From the NCBI RefSeq assembly GCF_027497195.1, contig NZ_CP114905.1:4723001-4787000 (forward strand): a stretch of 64,000 bases of DNA. The letters run 5' to 3'. Positions 46,625 through 54,242 of the stretch are shown here, one piece after another. This DNA comes from Streptomyces sp. WMMC500. Its GTDB lineage: Bacteria > Actinomycetota > Actinomycetes > Streptomycetales > Streptomycetaceae. How positions within the stretch are numbered: position 1 is the stretch's first letter; the number at the start of each line of letters is the position of its first letter. The notes beneath the pieces are model-generated. The model worked only from the letters and a program-made list of their open reading frames with translations. It was not told the origin of the DNA and searched no databases. Both the position numbers and the translations under genes were made by a program.

Positions 46625-47149
46625 TCAGGGCCGGTAGTCGGCGTAAGGGAGGGCCAGCGACCACAGTCGGTCGCGCACCTGCACCGCTTCGCCGACGACA
46701 GCCGGATCGGTGATCAGCTCGGCACCGTCGAACCGTCCGTCAGCCCGGAAGTGGGTCACGGCCAGCGTGTCCTCGTCGAACAGCCACCAGTCATGGCCCT
46801 CAGCCGGAAACCGGAAGCCGTCCGGCAGCCGGCGGCGGGGCAGCCAGCGGATATCCTCGCCGGCCTCGTGGTTCATGGGGGTGAGTGCCAGCTCCCACCG
46901 GATGTAGTCGGTGACCGGCTCGCTCACCACCCGGACCCGGCGTATGGTCTTGCCGGTGGTGGCGAGCGCGTGCACCTGCTCCAGCCAGGGGCGGAACCAG
47001 GCGAAGTCGTCAGGTTCGCCGCTGAGCCACTTGGCGTACGGGCCGTCCTCGATGGAGACGTGATACTCGTCCTGCAGTTCCAGGTGGAACGCTTCCTGCT
47101 TGAAGGTCGAGAACAGTTTGTCTCGCTCTTCAGCCGTGATCAGGCTCAT
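46625..47149 (-). CDS. DUF6879 family protein
   Basis: 174 residues of the DUF6879 family found with XRE regulators in actinomycetes. It starts MSLITAEERDKLF, with WLSGEPDDFAWFRPW near residue 45, IRWELALTPMNHEAGEDIRW near 100 and DWWLFDEDTLAV near 130. The function is not known. The start ATG 47149 has GAGG in front and overlaps the preceding 132-aa gene by 20 bases, so the three genes are one transcript. Confidence 0.88.
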   Translation of the reverse strand: MSLITAEERDKLFSTFKQEAFHLELQDEYHVSIEDGPYAKWLSGEPDDFAWFRPWLEQVHALATTGKTIRRVRVVSEPVTDYIRWELALTPMNHEAGEDIRWLPRRRLPDGFRFPAEGHDWWLFDEDTLAVTHFRADGRFDGAELITDPAVVGEAVQVRDRLWSLALPYADYRP

Positions 47150-47528
47150 CGGCGGCTTCCTCCAAGAGCGCCTTGACTGCAGCCTTGCTGACCTCGACGC
47201 AATCCTCGTGATCGGGGATGCGCATCTGCCCCAGGGCCTCACGATCGCCGACGCGTGTGCCCTGCACGATGCAGGTGCCGCCACCCGTGACGTGCACGAT
47301 GGGGTGCGTCCAAGTGCTCACCGTACCGGTCACACCGTCCTTCGCGAGGTGTGCGAACAGGGCGGCCGGCACCTCCACGACGGTCTGGCCGCTCGGAACG
47401 TCGAGCTTGTCGGTGATCTCCGGATTGGTGACCTTCCAGCCCTGCACGACGTAGGTGTCACGGTCCGAGGCGTACAGCGTGGGTGACTCCGTGGGGTTGG
47501 ACTCCTTGCCGAGAAACGTTAATTGCAT
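47130..47528 (-). CDS. Conserved hypothetical protein (132 aa), first gene of XRE operon
   Basis: 132 residues: an N-terminal segment (MQLTFLGKESNPTESPTLYA) is followed by SDRDTYVVQGWKVTNPE and GGTCIVQGTRVGDREALGQ, two related strand motifs of the form VQG-W/T-V. A helical C-terminus (VEVSKAAVKALLEEAADEPD) ends it. I know the layout from streptomycete XRE/DUF6879 loci but cannot name a function. GGAGGG lies before the ATG. It overlaps the DUF6879 gene and is divergent from the peptide/methyltransferase pair. Confidence 0.8.
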   Translation of the reverse strand: MQLTFLGKESNPTESPTLYASDRDTYVVQGWKVTNPEITDKLDVPSGQTVVEVPAALFAHLAKDGVTGTVSTWTHPIVHVTGGGTCIVQGTRVGDREALGQMRIPDHEDCVEVSKAAVKALLEEAADEPDHG

Positions 47529-47550
47529 GATCGCCCTCCTGTCGGCGTCG

Positions 47551-47627
47551 TTGCGGAAGTTTGCGGACTCGGGTCAGCGTGTAACTCTCTTGTGGTCAGG
47601 TCAACTTGACCCGCAAACATGCGCAAA
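47551..47627. promoter_or_regulatory. Opposed pairs of TTTGCGG motifs in divergent promoter region
   Basis: TTGCGGA occurs at 47551-47557 and 47561-47567 (plus), and CCGCAAA at 47611-47617 with GCGCAAA at 47621-47627 (the same motif on the minus strand). Within each pair the spacing is exactly 10 bp, and the two pairs face one another. A short palindrome, GTCAACTTGAC, lies at 47600-47610. This is the divergent region (47529-47805) of the 132-aa/DUF6879/XRE operon and the peptide/methyltransferase operon, so a shared operator for the XRE protein is likely. Confidence 0.65.
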
Positions 47628-47805
47628 CTCCTTGAACGGCCAGCCGGGCGATCCCTAGCGTCGATCACGGAGGCGAAGGAAAGCGGGGCGGTTCGGTCCG
47701 CAGTCCGACGACGCTCCCGGACCGCGGTCGGCCGGACCGCTGTCGGATCGGCTCCGGCGGCCTGCCCACTGACCGACCGAACTCGACGACGCAAGGAGGA
47801 CACCC

Positions 47806-47940
47806 ATGCAGTGGTGGCGCACGATGGCGGACGGCGGCAACCCGCAGGACGACAGCGACAGCGGGAACAAGCACGGTGGTGGTGGCTCAGACGAGGGCGG
47901 CAACACCAACGATGGCCAGGGCCCGGCGGACGGACGCTGA
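47806..47940 (+). CDS. Candidate RiPP precursor peptide (44 aa), imiditide-like
   Basis: A 44-residue frame with AAGGAGGA five bases before its ATG and a TGA that directly abuts the next ATG. The N-terminus is MQWWRTMADG; the rest is only Asp, Asn, Gly, Ser, Gln, Pro and a few others, with Asp-Gly at residues 9-10, 36-37 and 42-43 and no cysteine. Asp-Gly and Asn-Gly are the sites at which isoaspartate and aspartimide form. Being alone with a PIMT-type methyltransferase it fits the imiditide class, where the enzyme methylates one Asp that then closes to aspartimide. Too short for usual gene finders. Confidence 0.72.
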   Translation: MQWWRTMADGGNPQDDSDSGNKHGGGGSDEGGNTNDGQGPADGR

Positions 47941-49119
47941 ATGACCACGCACGAGAAGGCGGAGGCCGGTCTCCGGCGGCTGGCCTCCGCGCTCCTGGCC
48001 AAGGGCGCCTTACCTGGGGAGTGGCTGCCCGCCTTCGGGGCGGTGCCGCGGCACTTGTTCGTGCCGGACGTCATCTGGCCCGGCCAGGCCGGCATGAACC
48101 GACCTCGCGACCGAGTTATTCGCTCGGAAGAGCCGGACCTCTGGTGCGAAGCGGTCTACCGCGATGCCCCGATTACCACCCAGTGGGACGACGGCGCCTA
48201 CACCGGCCCTGGCAGGGGCAAGATTCCCTCCAGCTCCAACTCCATGCCCAGCATGGTCTTCGCCATGCTGGACGCGCTGAGCATCGACGACGGTCACACG
48301 GTGTTGGAGATCGGCACCGGCACCGGCTGGAACGCGGCGCTGCTCAGCCACCGGCTGGGCTCGAACAACGTCGTCACGGTTGAGGTGGACGAGCCCAGCG
48401 CCCAGGCGGCGAGCATGCGACTCCAGAAGGCCGGCTTCCACCCGACCACGGTGGTCGCCGACGGCACCCAGGGCTACGCCCCACGCGCTCGCTACGACCG
48501 CGTGATTGCTACCTGCTCGACGGGCCGCATCCCGTCGGCCTGGCTGGAGCAGACCAAGCCGGGCGGCGTGATCGTGGCGCCGTGGGGGCCGACGTACGGC
48601 GGGGAAGCCATTGCCCGGCTGACGGTTGCTGACGATGGCACGGCTTCGGGCCGGTTCGCGGGGTCCTCGGCGTTCATGCGGCTGCGGTCGCAGCGTACGA
48701 AGCGTCCGCATGTCCGCGAATACCTCCGGGGCGAGCCCTGGCCGGCGGACGGTGTGAAGTCTCTGACCGGCCTCTCCCCGGATGCGGTGGGCGACTGGCC
48801 GGTGATGTTCGCCATCGGACTGCAGGTGCCGGAGGCCTTTCCCTGGATGGAGTCCTACCGGGACGGTTCTTACACCTTGTGGCTGCGGGATACGGCCGTC
48901 GTGTCCTGGGCGACGGCGGACTGCGAACCAGACCGCAGTGAGTTCGAGGTGGTGCAGGCCGGGCCGCGGCGGTTGTGGGACGAAGTCGAGGCGGCGTATG
49001 GCTGGTGGGTGGACCAGGGCCGACCGGGGTTTGAGCGCTTTGGGCTGACAGTAACGCCGGAGGGGGAGAGGGCGTGGCTGGACGGGCCGGAGCGGCCGGT
49101 TCCCACCGCGAACGAGTAG
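47941..49119 (+). CDS. Protein-isoaspartate O-methyltransferase homologue, RiPP-type
   Basis: 392 residues. PIMT-like core at about 10-235, with ITTQWDDGAYTGPGRGKIPS before motif I VLEIGTGTGWNAALLSHR (about 121-138), the acidic VTVEVDEPSAQAA, and DRVIATCSTGRIPSAWLEQ. The roughly 140 further residues exceed a housekeeping PIMT (about 220). They end with an AYGWWVDQG segment and RFGLTVTPEG near residues 352-374, the kind of C-terminal motif reported for RiPP-associated PIMT homologues. Predicted to methylate an Asp side chain in the 44-aa peptide encoded just upstream. The ATG follows the peptide stop without a gap. Confidence 0.88.
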   Translation: MTTHEKAEAGLRRLASALLAKGALPGEWLPAFGAVPRHLFVPDVIWPGQAGMNRPRDRVIRSEEPDLWCEAVYRDAPITTQWDDGAYTGPGRGKIPSSSNSMPSMVFAMLDALSIDDGHTVLEIGTGTGWNAALLSHRLGSNNVVTVEVDEPSAQAASMRLQKAGFHPTTVVADGTQGYAPRARYDRVIATCSTGRIPSAWLEQTKPGGVIVAPWGPTYGGEAIARLTVADDGTASGRFAGSSAFMRLRSQRTKRPHVREYLRGEPWPADGVKSLTGLSPDAVGDWPVMFAIGLQVPEAFPWMESYRDGSYTLWLRDTAVVSWATADCEPDRSEFEVVQAGPRRLWDEVEAAYGWWVDQGRPGFERFGLTVTPEGERAWLDGPERPVPTANE

Positions 49120-49184
49120 GGAATCATCCCCCTCGGCGGGCCGGTCGGGATGTGGGTGCGGATGAGGGTGTCCGGGGCCGGTGG

Positions 49185-49745
49185 TCAGCGTGCCGGGAAC
49201 GGGACGGCCCAGGGTTCCTCGTCCAGGAGGAGTCCGTTGGCCAGGTAGCTGATGGTGCGGTACCAGCCGGCCAGCACCAGGAACTCCAGGAGTTGGGCGT
49301 CGTCGTAGTGGACGCGCAGGGCGTCCCAGGCAGGCTGCGGGAGGTGCGCCGTGTCGTGCAGTGCGTCGACCGCGTCGAGCAGTGCCGCGTGGCGTGGCGG
49401 CCACGAGGTGTTGGCCGCCGTGTCGATGTCGGCGGTGGCCCGGAGCTGTTCCGGGCTGAGTCCGGCCTGTGGGGCGAGGGTCGCGGCGTGTGCGCCCCAT
49501 TCGTAGGCGCAGCCGGCGCGTGCGGTCACGCGGGCGATGACGATCTCGCGGTCGACGGCGGGGAGAAGCCCGTGCCCCAGCAGCCCGGCTCCCAGCACGA
49601 ACATCCGTGAGGCCAGCTCCGGGTGGCGGTGCAGTACCCGGAACAGCGCGAGCGGCTCGTGCGGCACGCCGGGAGGCATCCATCGGCGGAGCGCCTGGTC
49701 GACGGGTGCGGGGTACGGCGGGGTGAGCGGCTCGATGCGCGGCAT
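49185..49745 (-). CDS. Carboxymuconolactone decarboxylase (AhpD-like) family protein
   Basis: 186 residues of the CMD/AhpD family, all helical. The motif EIVIARVTARAGCAYEWGAHAA (about residues 66-87) has the conserved Glu and the Cys-x-x-x-x-x-x-His; it has a single Cys where AhpD has Cys-x-x-Cys, so a peroxidase role would need another thiol. GGAGGG lies before the ATG at 49745. It is divergent from an HxlR regulator with 65 bases between starts and two visible operators, so it is probably induced by the ligand or redox state sensed by HxlR. Confidence 0.92.
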   Translation of the reverse strand: MPRIEPLTPPYPAPVDQALRRWMPPGVPHEPLALFRVLHRHPELASRMFVLGAGLLGHGLLPAVDREIVIARVTARAGCAYEWGAHAATLAPQAGLSPEQLRATADIDTAANTSWPPRHAALLDAVDALHDTAHLPQPAWDALRVHYDDAQLLEFLVLAGWYRTISYLANGLLLDEEPWAVPFPAR

Positions 49746-49755
49746 GGTCCCTCCT

Positions 49756-49797
49756 GCTTCGATTTTCGCATCAGTATGATGCTTCGAAAGTCGAAGC
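49756..49797. promoter_or_regulatory. HxlR operators GCTTCGA-N3-TCGAAGC
   Basis: A perfect 7-3-7 inverted repeat lies at 49781-49797, and a degenerate copy at 49756-49772 keeps the left arm exactly and most of the right arm. The two start 25 bases apart. They fill the 65-bp gap between the divergent CMD and hxlR-type genes, one close to each start codon. Confidence 0.82.
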
Positions 49798-49810
49798 GCA
49801 AGGAGCCGGC

Positions 49811-50170
49811 ATGGAAGCGAGAACGCCTCGGCCGGGCGTACCGGTACGGGGATCCGAGTCGGGTCGTCCCGTCATGGCCGCACTCGACCTGCTCGGGCGG
49901 CGCTGGACGCTGCGCATCCTGTGGGAGCTGAGTCAGGCCCCGGCAGGCTTCCGTGAACTGCAGCGCCGCTGTGAGCGCATGTCCTCCAGCGTGCTCAGCA
50001 CCCGGCTCAGCGAACTCACCGGCGCCCGCCTCCTCGTTCTGCATGACGACGCGTATCACCTCACCCGGCTCGGCGAGGCTCTCGTCGAGGCGCTGAGCCC
50101 GCTGAACGCCTGGAGCCGGCGGTGGGCGGAGGAGACAGCCTCCGGCACGAAGGGAGGCCCCGAAGGGTGA
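49811..50170 (+). CDS. HxlR family transcriptional regulator
   Basis: 119 residues with the winged helix of the HxlR family: MAALDLLGRRWTLRILWELS, then FRELQRRCERMSSSVLSTRL and LTRLGEALVEALSPL. It has no cysteine in the usual sensor place near the N-terminus, so how it senses a signal is not clear. AAGGAG lies seven bases before the ATG. Divergent from the CMD gene, with a perfect palindrome ending 13 bases upstream. Confidence 0.93.
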   Translation: MEARTPRPGVPVRGSESGRPVMAALDLLGRRWTLRILWELSQAPAGFRELQRRCERMSSSVLSTRLSELTGARLLVLHDDAYHLTRLGEALVEALSPLNAWSRRWAEETASGTKGGPEG

Positions 50171-50411
50171 CAGCGCGGCAACGGCAGATCATGGGGGGCG
50201 GTCAGCGGCGGCCCGCGGGGCAGCCGCGTCCGGAAAGGGCTCGCTCCGGCACGAGACCGCGGTCATCGGAGGGGCGGTCGGGGGCGTGCGTGCCAGAGCG
50301 CGTCGGACTGTGCCGCGTCAGGTGCTTCGCGAGCGGGCCCGTCGTCGACCGGTGGCGGCGTTCTCGGTCACACCGGAGGAACTCACGGAGATCGCTCTAC
50401 GACGTCGGCAG

Positions 50412-51986
50412 TCAGTCCTCGACGTCGCCGTTGATGTGCCGTTGCACGTACGCGTGGGCCAGGTCGCCGAACTGCTCGCCGAAGAGGATGGACCTCTCGG
50501 CCGTCTTCTTGAAATGCACGCCGCCCCACAGCCGGCTGATGCCGCAGTCCCGGTTGTAGTCGGTCCAGGTGGGCCAGTGGAGTTCGAGGCCCTTGGCGGG
50601 CGTGATCTCCGGCTCCACCACCGACGAGCCGGCGGAGAAGGGCTGCCGCCAGTCCAGGACGTCGTCGTCGAAGAAGCGCCGCGCCGCCTGTGCCTGGGCG
50701 GAACAGATCGTCGTGGAGCCCGACGGGTACTCGGGGTGGTCGCCCACTTTCAGGTAGCCGGCCCACTCGCTGGCGGGCATGTCGTCGACCGTCCCCCTTC
50801 CGGGACCGCCCCAGGCGGTCACCGGGCTGTCGCCGTACACGTGCGAGACCGCGCTGAACGGTCGCGCCGTGTCGTACTTCGCCTTGTAGTGCCAGGCGGC
50901 GATCAGTGCGTCGTATATCGCCACCGAGATCGCGGTCATGAGATGGATCCAGCCGTCCAGGTCCAGACCGCGGGTGTCGGCCGCGACCTGCCCCGCCAGG
51001 CCGACGCCCAGCAGCTTGTTGTCGAAGAACTCGGCCCTCACCTTCCGCTCGTCGGTGAGCGTGGCCGACGCCTCCAGGATCTCGTCCACCGAGCGCCGGT
51101 ACGCCCTGGGCCGGGTGTGATCGACGTGGTCGGGCGGGGCGAGCCGGAACCGGCCGGGGTCGTCGAACGTGTGGGCCCTGGTCAGCCGCATCTGCGGGGT
51201 GACGAACTGCTGGACGGTGAAGATGCCCTTGTCACCCCGCCCCGGGATGGCGAGGCGGCGTTGATGAGGTCCCAGCACCGGCTGCCAGCGCGAGGGGTTG
51301 GTCAGGTCGTACGCGGTGTTCACGGGCCGGTAGCCGGTGTAGTCCGCGTAGGGCTGACCGTGGTACTTGCGGCCCTCGTCGCCGAGCTGGTTCATGCCGT
51401 CCCGCTCGGTGGCCGCGATGACGGCCTTGCCGGCCAGGTTGCCGATGCCGACCGGACTGGTCCTGTCCTCCGACGTGTCGTCGGGGTCCAGGCCCACCGC
51501 GGTCATCAGTTCCCGGAAGAGCGGCTCCCACGCCAGCTCCACGTCCTTGGTCACGTGGTAATTGGCGTGCAGGGCGGCGATGTTCTTGTTCCTGTTGGTG
51601 GCGGACTCGCTGGAGGGGCGGCGGCCGAGCCGCGAGTACACGCCGAGCGCGGTCGGGTGGTAGGGCGCCACCGCGTCGAACCACGAGATCATCGAGAGAT
51701 GGATGTACCGCTGCGAGATGGTCACATCCATGGGGCCGACGATGTCCGCGTACAGCGGGTGAGCCGGCTGGAACCGGGAGATCACGTCCCGGATGAAGTT
51801 GCCGGTGTCCAGGTCGAAGTCGGCGACCGCCTCCGCCGCCGAGCGTCTGGACTGGCCGGCCGTGGCCGTCCCGCCGTGCCCCAGGGCGCCCAGCGCCGCC
51901 GTCGCGGCACCGCCGACTCCGCCGAGCAGTACCGATCTGCGCCGCGGGGATAAGGCTGAGACCGGAGAATTTCCGAACGTCTCCAT
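50412..51986 (-). CDS. Vanadium-haloperoxidase/PAP2-like secreted protein
   Basis: 524 residues. A Tat-like signal (PRRRSVLLGGVGGAATAALG) precedes a long helical protein of the vanadium-dependent haloperoxidase family. The phosphate/vanadate motifs are KYDTARPFSAV (Lys, Arg), EYPSGSTTICS and ISRLWGGVHFKK (Arg, His). The second motif reads PSGS where PSGH is normal, so the usual catalytic acid-base His is missing. It may therefore bind phosphate or vanadate without ordinary halide oxidation. ATG 51986 has AAGGGA upstream. No halogenated-product cluster is nearby. Confidence 0.87.
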   Translation of the reverse strand: METFGNSPVSALSPRRRSVLLGGVGGAATAALGALGHGGTATAGQSRRSAAEAVADFDLDTGNFIRDVISRFQPAHPLYADIVGPMDVTISQRYIHLSMISWFDAVAPYHPTALGVYSRLGRRPSSESATNRNKNIAALHANYHVTKDVELAWEPLFRELMTAVGLDPDDTSEDRTSPVGIGNLAGKAVIAATERDGMNQLGDEGRKYHGQPYADYTGYRPVNTAYDLTNPSRWQPVLGPHQRRLAIPGRGDKGIFTVQQFVTPQMRLTRAHTFDDPGRFRLAPPDHVDHTRPRAYRRSVDEILEASATLTDERKVRAEFFDNKLLGVGLAGQVAADTRGLDLDGWIHLMTAISVAIYDALIAAWHYKAKYDTARPFSAVSHVYGDSPVTAWGGPGRGTVDDMPASEWAGYLKVGDHPEYPSGSTTICSAQAQAARRFFDDDVLDWRQPFSAGSSVVEPEITPAKGLELHWPTWTDYNRDCGISRLWGGVHFKKTAERSILFGEQFGDLAHAYVQRHINGDVED

Positions 51987-52372
51987 CAGGTGCGTCCCTT
52001 TCTTGAGGAATTCGCTTGGTGGAGGGAATGGGTGCACGTGGCCCGGCCCGAGGGCGGCGCGCAGACTGCCGGCTGGAAATGAGGCTCGGCGAGAAAGGGC
52101 AACTGTCACACGCCACAAAGCATGACGCGCCCATGCCATTCCCCCGTGGTCCCGACCCTGCCTCGGAGGGTGGGATTCGGCCAGTCCCGTGACGGAGCAC
52201 GAAGTTGCCACGACTCCGAGGTGCCGGACAGCGAGGAAGCCGAGAGGAACGGCCGCTCGCACGGGTCAGCGGTGGGAAGGCCGCGTATCAGGGTGAGACA
52301 GGCCGCATGCGGAAGCGGCGTCGTCGGGGCATGACGGCGCCGCTTTCGACCTGCGGGGATGGTGCTTCTCGG
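51987..52372. other. Non-coding region between haloperoxidase-like gene and tRNA
   Basis: 386 bases with no supportable gene on either strand. It should contain the promoter of the haloperoxidase-like gene, near 52000-52120, where composition dips. It also adjoins the 3' end of tRNA-Ser, the usual place for integrative elements, but no copy of the tRNA 3' end or integrase was seen in the window. Confidence 0.4.
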
Positions 52373-52460
52373 CGGAGAGTGTGGGATTCGAACCCACGGT
52401 GACGGGGTACGCCACGCCGGTTTTCAAGACCGGTCCCTTAGGCCACTCGGGCAACTCTCC
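52373..52460 (-). tRNA. tRNA-Ser (UGA anticodon)
   Basis: 88 bases. The acceptor stem GGAGAGT (from 52460) pairs with ACTCTCC (52374-52380), with discriminator G at 52373 and no encoded CCA. The anticodon loop CTTGAAA within the GGTCTTGAAAACC stem-loop reads TGA, hence serine UCN (UCA). A long variable arm, GTGGCGTACCCCGTCAC, and the T-loop GGTTCGAATCC confirm a class II tRNA-Ser. Confidence 0.96.
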
Positions 52461-52568
52461 CTGCCGCCGCCCGGCGGCGGCAGGGACCAAGGCTAGCGGG
52501 TCGCGTGGCGGCGTCGCGTGGGGGATGGGGGCGGGCTGCGGGGTGGGCTTCGGCGTGGTCGGCGGGGG

Positions 52569-52976
52569 TCAGGCGGGGGTGGCGGCGGCGGGGTCCATCC
52601 AGAAGATCTCCCACTGGTGGCCGTCCGGGTCGAGGAAGCTGCGACCGTACATGAAGCCCTGGTCGTTGGGCTCGTTCGCGACGCCGCCGCCGGCCGCCAG
52701 CGCCTTGTCGACGATCTCGTCCACCTCCGCGCGGGTGTCGACGCTCAGGGCGAGGATCGCCTCCGTCGCGGTGGTGGTGTCCGCGATCTCGTTCTTGGTG
52801 AAGCCCTTGAAGAAGGGTTCGGTGAGGAGCATCGCGTAGATGTCGTCCGTGATGACGAGGCAGGTGGCGTTCTCGTCGGTGAAGTTCTCGTCGAAGCGGT
52901 AGCCGAGGGCGGTGAAGAAGGACATCGAGCGGTCCAGGTCCTTCACGGGCAGGTTGACGAAGATCTTGTGCGGCAT
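52569..52976 (-). CDS. VOC family protein (glyoxalase/dioxygenase fold)
   Basis: 135 residues with two beta-alpha-beta-beta-beta modules of the vicinal oxygen chelate fold. It begins KIFVNLPVKDLDRSMSFFTALGY and ends SFLDPDGHQWEIFWMD, with the metal-ligand type His and Glu. The PhnB-like/YaeR-type family covers lyases, dioxygenases and resistance proteins; the function here is not known. The start is ATG 52976 with an AGAGGGG upstream. Confidence 0.93.
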   Translation of the reverse strand: MPHKIFVNLPVKDLDRSMSFFTALGYRFDENFTDENATCLVITDDIYAMLLTEPFFKGFTKNEIADTTTATEAILALSVDTRAEVDEIVDKALAAGGGVANEPNDQGFMYGRSFLDPDGHQWEIFWMDPAAATPA

Positions 52977-53157
52977 CGTGGTGGCCCCTCTCCGGGGTGT
53001 GGTCGTCGGCTCCTGGAGCGCGCTGTCTCAGGGGTAGACGGAGCGGGGGCGCGCGACTCATCGGTGGCGGGCCGGTCTCCGCAGATTTTTTCCGCGGCGG
53101 TGGGGGCGCGGGTGGGGCGGGGGCCGTGGGCGGGGGCTGGGCCGCGGGTTTCCGCCG

Positions 53158-54021
53158 TCAGCGCGGTGTGTGTCTCGCCGCCGACGCCACCGTCGCCGCC
53201 GCCTCCCGTTCCGGCAGCCCCGTCGCCACCGCCGCGCGGACGAGGGCCTCCGCCACGTCCCGGCCGTGGCCCGTCTCGTACGCGCGGCAGGCCGCCCAGA
53301 ACAGGCGGGCGTTGCGTTCGCCGGGGTGGGAGGCGGCGACGAAGCGGATCAGGGCGTCCGCTCCGCGCTCGCCCGGGCGGGGGTGGTCGGCCGGGGGCGG
53401 CGGTGGCGGGTCCTGCGGGGGCGGGGTGAGGAGGCGGAGGAGCGCCCTCGGCGCGGGGGCCGGGGCGCGGGTCGAGCGGGGGGCCAGGCGGTACGTGCCG
53501 TGCAGGGTGCGGGAGCCGGGGCCCGCCAGGTAGCCGCCGGTGCCGCGGACGTCGACGCCGGGTGCCAGGCGGCCCACCGAGTTGGGGACCGTGTGGTCCG
53601 GATGGCCGGTGAGCCAGATGTGGCGGCCGCCGCCGGGCGTGAGTATCAGCACCGTCGGCGGCAGCACGATCCCGTGCGTGGCGAGCAGCGACTCGAACAC
53701 CCCGAGCGCGTCAGTCCCCGATTTCACGTCCAGGTCCAGCCCGATCAGGTGATGCGGGGGCCGGCCGCAGGCGATGCCGTACCCCGTCGCCCAGGGGGCG
53801 GCGGCGAAGAGGGTGTGTACCGCGTCGGTGTCGGTCGTCGCGTCGTACACGCCGTGGCCGATGCGCCCGCACTCCCCGCGGCAGGGCACCCGTGGCCAGT
53901 CCGCGTGGTGCGGGGAGCGGACCGCGGGCTGCTTCGCGCGGGACAGCGGGAAGACGGGCAGGCCGCGGCGGGCGGCGGCCAGCGCGGCGGTGAGGGCGTG
54001 GCTGTGTACGGAGCTGTCCAT
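53158..54021 (-). CDS. Bifunctional DNA primase/polymerase domain protein
   Basis: 287 residues with the PrimPol N-terminal domain: RGLPVFPLSRAKQPAVR, the catalytic Asp pair in IGLDLDVKSGTD (about residue 95), GGGRHIWLTGH and GVDVRGTGGYLAGPGS. A Pro-rich linker leads to a helical C-terminal part with an Ala-rich GHGRDVAEALVRAAV region. Such proteins can prime or extend DNA and are usually linked to replicons or phage; single chromosomal copies are common in Streptomyces. The start ATG 54021 directly follows a GGAGG; spacing is short, so a slightly longer form is possible. Confidence 0.88.
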   Translation of the reverse strand: MDSSVHSHALTAALAAARRGLPVFPLSRAKQPAVRSPHHADWPRVPCRGECGRIGHGVYDATTDTDAVHTLFAAAPWATGYGIACGRPPHHLIGLDLDVKSGTDALGVFESLLATHGIVLPPTVLILTPGGGRHIWLTGHPDHTVPNSVGRLAPGVDVRGTGGYLAGPGSRTLHGTYRLAPRSTRAPAPAPRALLRLLTPPPQDPPPPPPADHPRPGERGADALIRFVAASHPGERNARLFWAACRAYETGHGRDVAEALVRAAVATGLPEREAAATVASAARHTPR

Positions 54022-54242
54022 GCCTCCAGTCTCGTACAAGTGTTCGATACGCGAAAGTGTCCCGCTGTGCGGGTTTACCCGCCGCCGATCACGCCTGCGG
54101 AGGAAATGGACACCGGCTCGCGAATCTCTCGGAGGGCGTGGGACACGATGCTCTCGCGACGTCGCACACCGCCGGAGAGGCGGCCGGGACCCCCGGTCGG
54201 CTCCCGACAACGGAACCGTCTTCCGTTACACAGGAGGAACAG

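Noticed and set aside
47619..48383. 254-codon frame across the peptide gene
   Set aside because: It covers the candidate RiPP precursor and the methyltransferase start in another frame, lacks a ribosome site and is Arg/Gly-rich shadow.
50171..50411. Possible small gene between hxlR and the haloperoxidase-like gene
   Set aside because: Short frames are present, but none has a ribosome site or a recognisable product; it is simply a convergent gap.
50286..51953. 555-codon plus-strand frame over the haloperoxidase-like gene
   Set aside because: The opposite strand has clear family motifs and a signal peptide; the plus-strand frame is Val/Arg/Gly shadow without motifs.
52373..52460. att-site duplication of the tRNA-Ser 3' end
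   Set aside because: I looked for a second copy of the T-arm and acceptor end in the window and saw none, and there is no integrase gene.
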